32,202 nt of DNA from Lawsonibacter sp. (GTDB taxonomy: Bacteria > Bacillota > Clostridia > Oscillospirales > Oscillospiraceae), in the NCBI GenBank assembly GCA_022798155.1, contig JAAWLY010000001.1:1-32202 (forward strand). Reading direction: 5' to 3'. The translations under genes and the position numbers were made by a program. The notes below the pieces were generated by a model. The model saw only the letters and a list, made by a program, of their open reading frames with translations, was not told the origin of the DNA and did not search any database. Below are positions 29,494-32,202 of this stretch, one piece after another (position 1 is the first letter of the stretch; each line of letters starts with the position of its first letter).

Positions 29494-30834
29494 TTACTTG
29501 TTGCTCCTTCTCCAGATGTGCATCTTCTCGGCGTCCTGGATCAGCTGCTCCCGGAACTGGGGGGCGGCGATGGAGATGATAGCCTCGGCCCGCTCCCAGG
29601 TGGACAGGCCTTTCAGGTTAATCATGCCGTGCTCGGTGACCACATACTGCACGCAGGAACGGGGGTCAGTTGCGATGGAGCCGGGGGTGAGGGTGGGGAC
29701 AATGCGGCTTTTCACGGTGCCGTCCCTGCCGGTGACGGTGGAGGACATACAGATAAAGCTCTTGCCCCCTTTGGACAGGTAGGCGCCCATGGCGAAGTCC
29801 AGCTGGCCGCCGGTGCCGGAGATGTGCTTGATGCCAGCGGACTCGGCGTTGACCTGGCCGAACAGGTCCATGTCGATGGCGTTGTTGATGGAGATGAAGT
29901 TGTCGATCTGGGCCATCACCCGCACGTCGTTGGTGTAGTCTACCGGGGCGGCCATCACGTCGGGGTTGCGGTTGACGTAGTCGTAGAGCTTCTGGGTGCC
30001 GGCGGCAAAGGCGAACACCTGCCGGCCCCTGTCCACCGCCTTGTGCCGGCCGGTGATCTTGCCGGCGGCGGCCATGTCCACAAAGCCGTCCACATACATC
30101 TCGGTATGTACCGACAAATCCTTCAGGTCGGATTGGGCGATCATAGCGCCGATGGTGTTGGGCATACCGCCGATGCCCAGCTGGAGGCAGGCCCCGTTGG
30201 GGATCTGGGGGACCACCAGGTTGGCCACCGCCCGGTCCACGTCGGTAGCGGCTCCGCCCCCGCCCAGCTGAGCCATCGGGGGATTTTCACCCTCTACCAC
30301 ATAGGTCACGTCCTGGATATTGATTTCGGTGCCGGTCAGGCCAAAGACCCAGGGCATGTTCTGGTTGACCTCTACAATAATGCACTTGGCCCGGGCCATG
30401 ATGTCGGCCAGATGGGAGGCGGCCAGACCGAAGTTGAAATTGCCGTGGGCATCCATGGGGGTGGTCTGGACCATCACCACGTCCACCGGGTCCAGGTTCT
30501 CCCGGTAGAACCGGGGCAGCTCAGAGTAGCGCATCGGGCCGAAGTAGCCCATCCCCTTGGCGATGACCTTGCGGTCGATGCCGCTGCAGTGCCAGGAGTG
30601 CCAGGTGAAGTGATCGCCTGCGTCGTCGGCCTTGGCGATTTCAGGCATCCACATGGTGACGCCGCCCCGCACCTTTACGTCGGTCAGCTCGTCCTTCCGG
30701 CCGGCCAGGGCCTTGTCCAGGGCCACAGGGTGGTTGGTGCACCAGGTGTAGTCCACCCAGTCCCCCGACTTGACCACCTTGACGGCCTCGGCGGCGGTGG
30801 TCAGCTTCTGCTGGTAAAGGGCTTGATAATCCAT
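29494..30834 (-). CDS. but: Butyryl-CoA:acetate CoA-transferase
   Basis: A 446-residue family I CoA-transferase. It would move CoA from butyryl-CoA to acetate, releasing butyrate, the last step of butyrate fermentation in gut Clostridia. The match to the gut But enzymes is strong by memory: GDWVDYTWCTNHPVALD, RYSELPRFYRENLDPVDV, LQLGIGGMPNTIG, HTEMYVDGFVD with the probable catalytic Glu, FISINNAIDMDLFGQVNAES, GTGGQLDFAMGAYLSKGGKS, and the C-terminal EKMHIWRRSNK. Start ATG 30834 follows AGGAGG. 4-Hydroxybutyrate CoA-transferase is the closest alternative, and the two are hard to tell apart. It lies 78 bases after the RNA helicase gene with a palindrome between. No clear own promoter was seen. 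Confidence 0.85.
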   Translation of the reverse strand: MDYQALYQQKLTTAAEAVKVVKSGDWVDYTWCTNHPVALDKALAGRKDELTDVKVRGGVTMWMPEIAKADDAGDHFTWHSWHCSGIDRKVIAKGMGYFGPMRYSELPRFYRENLDPVDVVMVQTTPMDAHGNFNFGLAASHLADIMARAKCIIVEVNQNMPWVFGLTGTEINIQDVTYVVEGENPPMAQLGGGGAATDVDRAVANLVVPQIPNGACLQLGIGGMPNTIGAMIAQSDLKDLSVHTEMYVDGFVDMAAAGKITGRHKAVDRGRQVFAFAAGTQKLYDYVNRNPDVMAAPVDYTNDVRVMAQIDNFISINNAIDMDLFGQVNAESAGIKHISGTGGQLDFAMGAYLSKGGKSFICMSSTVTGRDGTVKSRIVPTLTPGSIATDPRSCVQYVVTEHGMINLKGLSTWERAEAIISIAAPQFREQLIQDAEKMHIWRRSNK

Positions 30835-30869
30835 GATGTTTTCCTCCTATTGATGTATCGATGTATCTT

Positions 30870-30902
30870 TATGTAGGGGCGGACATTGTCCGCCCCTACA
30901 TA
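30870..30902. repeat. Short dispersed palindrome
   Basis: A 15-bp stem, TATGTAGGGGCGGAC (30870-30884) with GTCCGCCCCTACATA (30888-30902), and a 3-base loop. It has no T-run, so it is a weak terminator at best; this GTAGGGGCGG-type palindrome is of a sort dispersed in many bacterial genomes. It sits between the helicase and but genes. Confidence 0.75.
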
Positions 30903-30912
30903 CCGTGGCAGG

Positions 30913-32202
30913 TCATCGTCCGATGTCCAGGTAGTAGGGCTTCATCAGGCTGGGCTGCTCGGTGGAGTCCTTGGGCTGGTTCTTCCGCGGGGGTTCCGGG
31001 GGCATTCGGTAATCCCGGCGGGGGGGCTTGGGGCTCCCTTTCTTCTTGGACTGCTGGGGGGCAGCCTTTTTCGGGGGCTCCTGTTTGGCGGGCTTTTGGC
31101 CCTTCTTGGCTTTAGGCTGTTCCGGCTTGGACTGTCTGGTCTTTTGGGGCCCCTCCGGTTTTGCCCGCTTTTTCTTCTGCTCTGGCTGTTTCTTCTGGGC
31201 CTTCTCCCCACCCTTGGGCAGGATGGAGGACAGCAGCGACCGCTTGGGGGCCAGCAGACGGGCGGTGGCGTCCATAATGGTATCGCTGTCCAGAGGGTTA
31301 GGCCGGTAAAATTCAGTGTTGGGCATAGCGTCGCCGGTGTCCATCAGGGTGCCGGGACGCACCCCACGCTTGGGGGCGGCTGGAGGTGTGGGCAGGTAGT
31401 CGGGCTCTTCCTCCGCAGGGGCGGCGTCCACAGGGGCGGCGGGCCGGAGGATGACCTCCTCCGGCAGGCCGGCGCCTTTCTTTTTCCGGCGGCGCTTCTT
31501 TTTGGCGGGGGTTTCAGCGGGGACGGACTCCTCGCGCGCGGCCTCCTTCTGCCTGAGTGCCTGTTCGGCCAGCCGCTTGGCCTCCTCCCGCTGGCGGCGC
31601 AGCTCCCGGGCAGCGGTCCTGGCCTCCTGGTCCTCCTCGTTGATGATTTTGCCATTTTTGTCCCGCTTGGGGGCCTCGAAAATCTGCATAGGGTAGGGGT
31701 GGCCCTCCACCAGGGGCACCTTTTTGCCAATGAGCTTCTCAATGTCTTTCAGCAAGGGCTTCTCCCCGAAGTCGCAGAAGGCGATGGCCTCCCCCCCTCT
31801 GCCCGCCCGACCGGTGCGGCCGATGCGGTGGACATAGGTTTCAGGCACCTCGGGCAGGTTGTAGTTGAACACATGGGACAGCTCCTCGATATCCAGCCCC
31901 CGGGCAGCGATGTCGGTGGCCACCAGGCAGCGGACCCGTCCCGCCTTGAAGTCGGCCAGCGCCTGCTGGCGGGCGGTCTGGCTCTTGTTGCCGTGGATGG
32001 CGGCGGCGGAGATGCCCGCCTTGGCCAGGTCCCGGGCCACCTTGTTGGCTCCGTGTTTGGTGCGGGTGAACACCAGGGCATTTTTTGCCCGCTTCTTCTC
32101 CATCAGATGGGCCAGCAGATTGGTCTTGTTCCCCTTGTCCACCAGGTAGACGCTCTGGCGGATCACCTCCACCGGGGAGGAGATGGGGTCCACCGCCACC
32201 TT
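30913..32202 (-). CDS. DEAD-box RNA helicase, C-terminal part (5' end outside window)
   Basis: The frame is open to the window edge, so the N-terminal RecA domain (motifs Q to III) is missing. What remains is the second RecA domain: ALVFTRTKHGANKVA (motif IV region), ATDIAARGLDIEELSHV (motif V), and YVHRIGRTGRAGR (motif VI), typical of the RhlE-like group, which unwinds short RNA duplexes in ribosome assembly or RNA decay. After it comes a long, unstructured tail of about 260 residues, rich in Lys, Arg, Pro, Gln and Glu, including KKKRRRKKKG and many PKK repeats, likely to bind RNA without specificity. Ends at TGA 30913. Confidence 0.9.
   Translation of the reverse strand, partial: KVAVDPISSPVEVIRQSVYLVDKGNKTNLLAHLMEKKRAKNALVFTRTKHGANKVARDLAKAGISAAAIHGNKSQTARQQALADFKAGRVRCLVATDIAARGLDIEELSHVFNYNLPEVPETYVHRIGRTGRAGRGGEAIAFCDFGEKPLLKDIEKLIGKKVPLVEGHPYPMQIFEAPKRDKNGKIINEEDQEARTAARELRRQREEAKRLAEQALRQKEAAREESVPAETPAKKKRRRKKKGAGLPEEVILRPAAPVDAAPAEEEPDYLPTPPAAPKRGVRPGTLMDTGDAMPNTEFYRPNPLDSDTIMDATARLLAPKRSLLSSILPKGGEKAQKKQPEQKKKRAKPEGPQKTRQSKPEQPKAKKGQKPAKQEPPKKAAPQQSKKKGSPKPPRRDYRMPPEPPRKNQPKDSTEQPSLMKPYYLDIGR

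Noticed and set aside
29518..30876. 452-residue plus-strand open frame opposite the but gene
   Set aside because: His/Gly/Val-rich shadow in GC-rich DNA; no start signals, while the minus frame is a clear CoA-transferase.

Overview
The window reads as a GC-rich, spore-forming, anaerobic member of the Clostridia, most like the gut butyrate producers of the Oscillospiraceae (Flavonifractor/Intestinimonas type). This placement is inferred from gene content: a SpoIIR sporulation protein, a close match to the gut butyryl-CoA:acetate CoA-transferase, DUF4358 and DUF5693 proteins, strong AGGAGG ribosome binding sites, and dispersed CCTCC-type and long-hairpin repeats. No rRNA, tRNA, CRISPR array, transposase or prophage gene was seen.

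Layout. 1-6100: an HMG-CoA lyase-type enzyme (-), a DegV protein (+), a translationally coupled SGNH hydrolase/DUF4358 lipoprotein pair (+), a candidate small RNA gene (-) that no protein explains, a lipoprotein behind a structured leader (+), and a metallophosphatase (-). 6101-6650: protein-free, filled with two adjacent long inverted-repeat elements. 6651-11890: an operon of a MurJ-type flippase and a DUF5693 membrane protein (+), a NhaC-type antiporter (-), and spoIIR (+) behind a probable sigma-F promoter. 11930-19935: a tight five-gene minus-strand operon, read in the order SWIM zinc-finger protein, HEAT-repeat protein, YehL-type MoxR AAA ATPase, DUF5682 protein, vWA protein. 20024-22806: an interspersed hairpin repeat, then an M20 amidohydrolase and its likely YfcC-type transporter (-). 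23211-27895: a P1-family self-cleaving peptidase, then a signalling cluster of a PAS-only protein, a REC-GGDEF diguanylate cyclase, a macro-domain protein and a small vWA protein (+). 27937-29443: small genes, including a visibly AT-richer pair, a SLOG-domain gene and an Arc-type ribbon-helix-helix regulator, divergently transcribed from overlapping promoters that share an operator. 29494-32202: the CoA-transferase and the 3' part of a DEAD-box RNA helicase (-), the latter running off the window.

The most promising systems are: (1) the MoxR/vWA/SWIM/HEAT/DUF5682 operon, whose DUF5682 member carries motifs reminiscent of TIKI/TraB-type hydrolases and has a palindromic repeat inserted in frame; (2) the SLOG/ribbon-helix-helix divergent pair with three copies of a TGAYGCAAT half-site; (3) a roughly 140-nt small RNA gene at 3922-4062 with a near-consensus promoter, three hairpins and an intrinsic terminator; (4) a dispersed long-hairpin repeat in three copies. 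All functions come from motif reading and memory of families; no database search was run.
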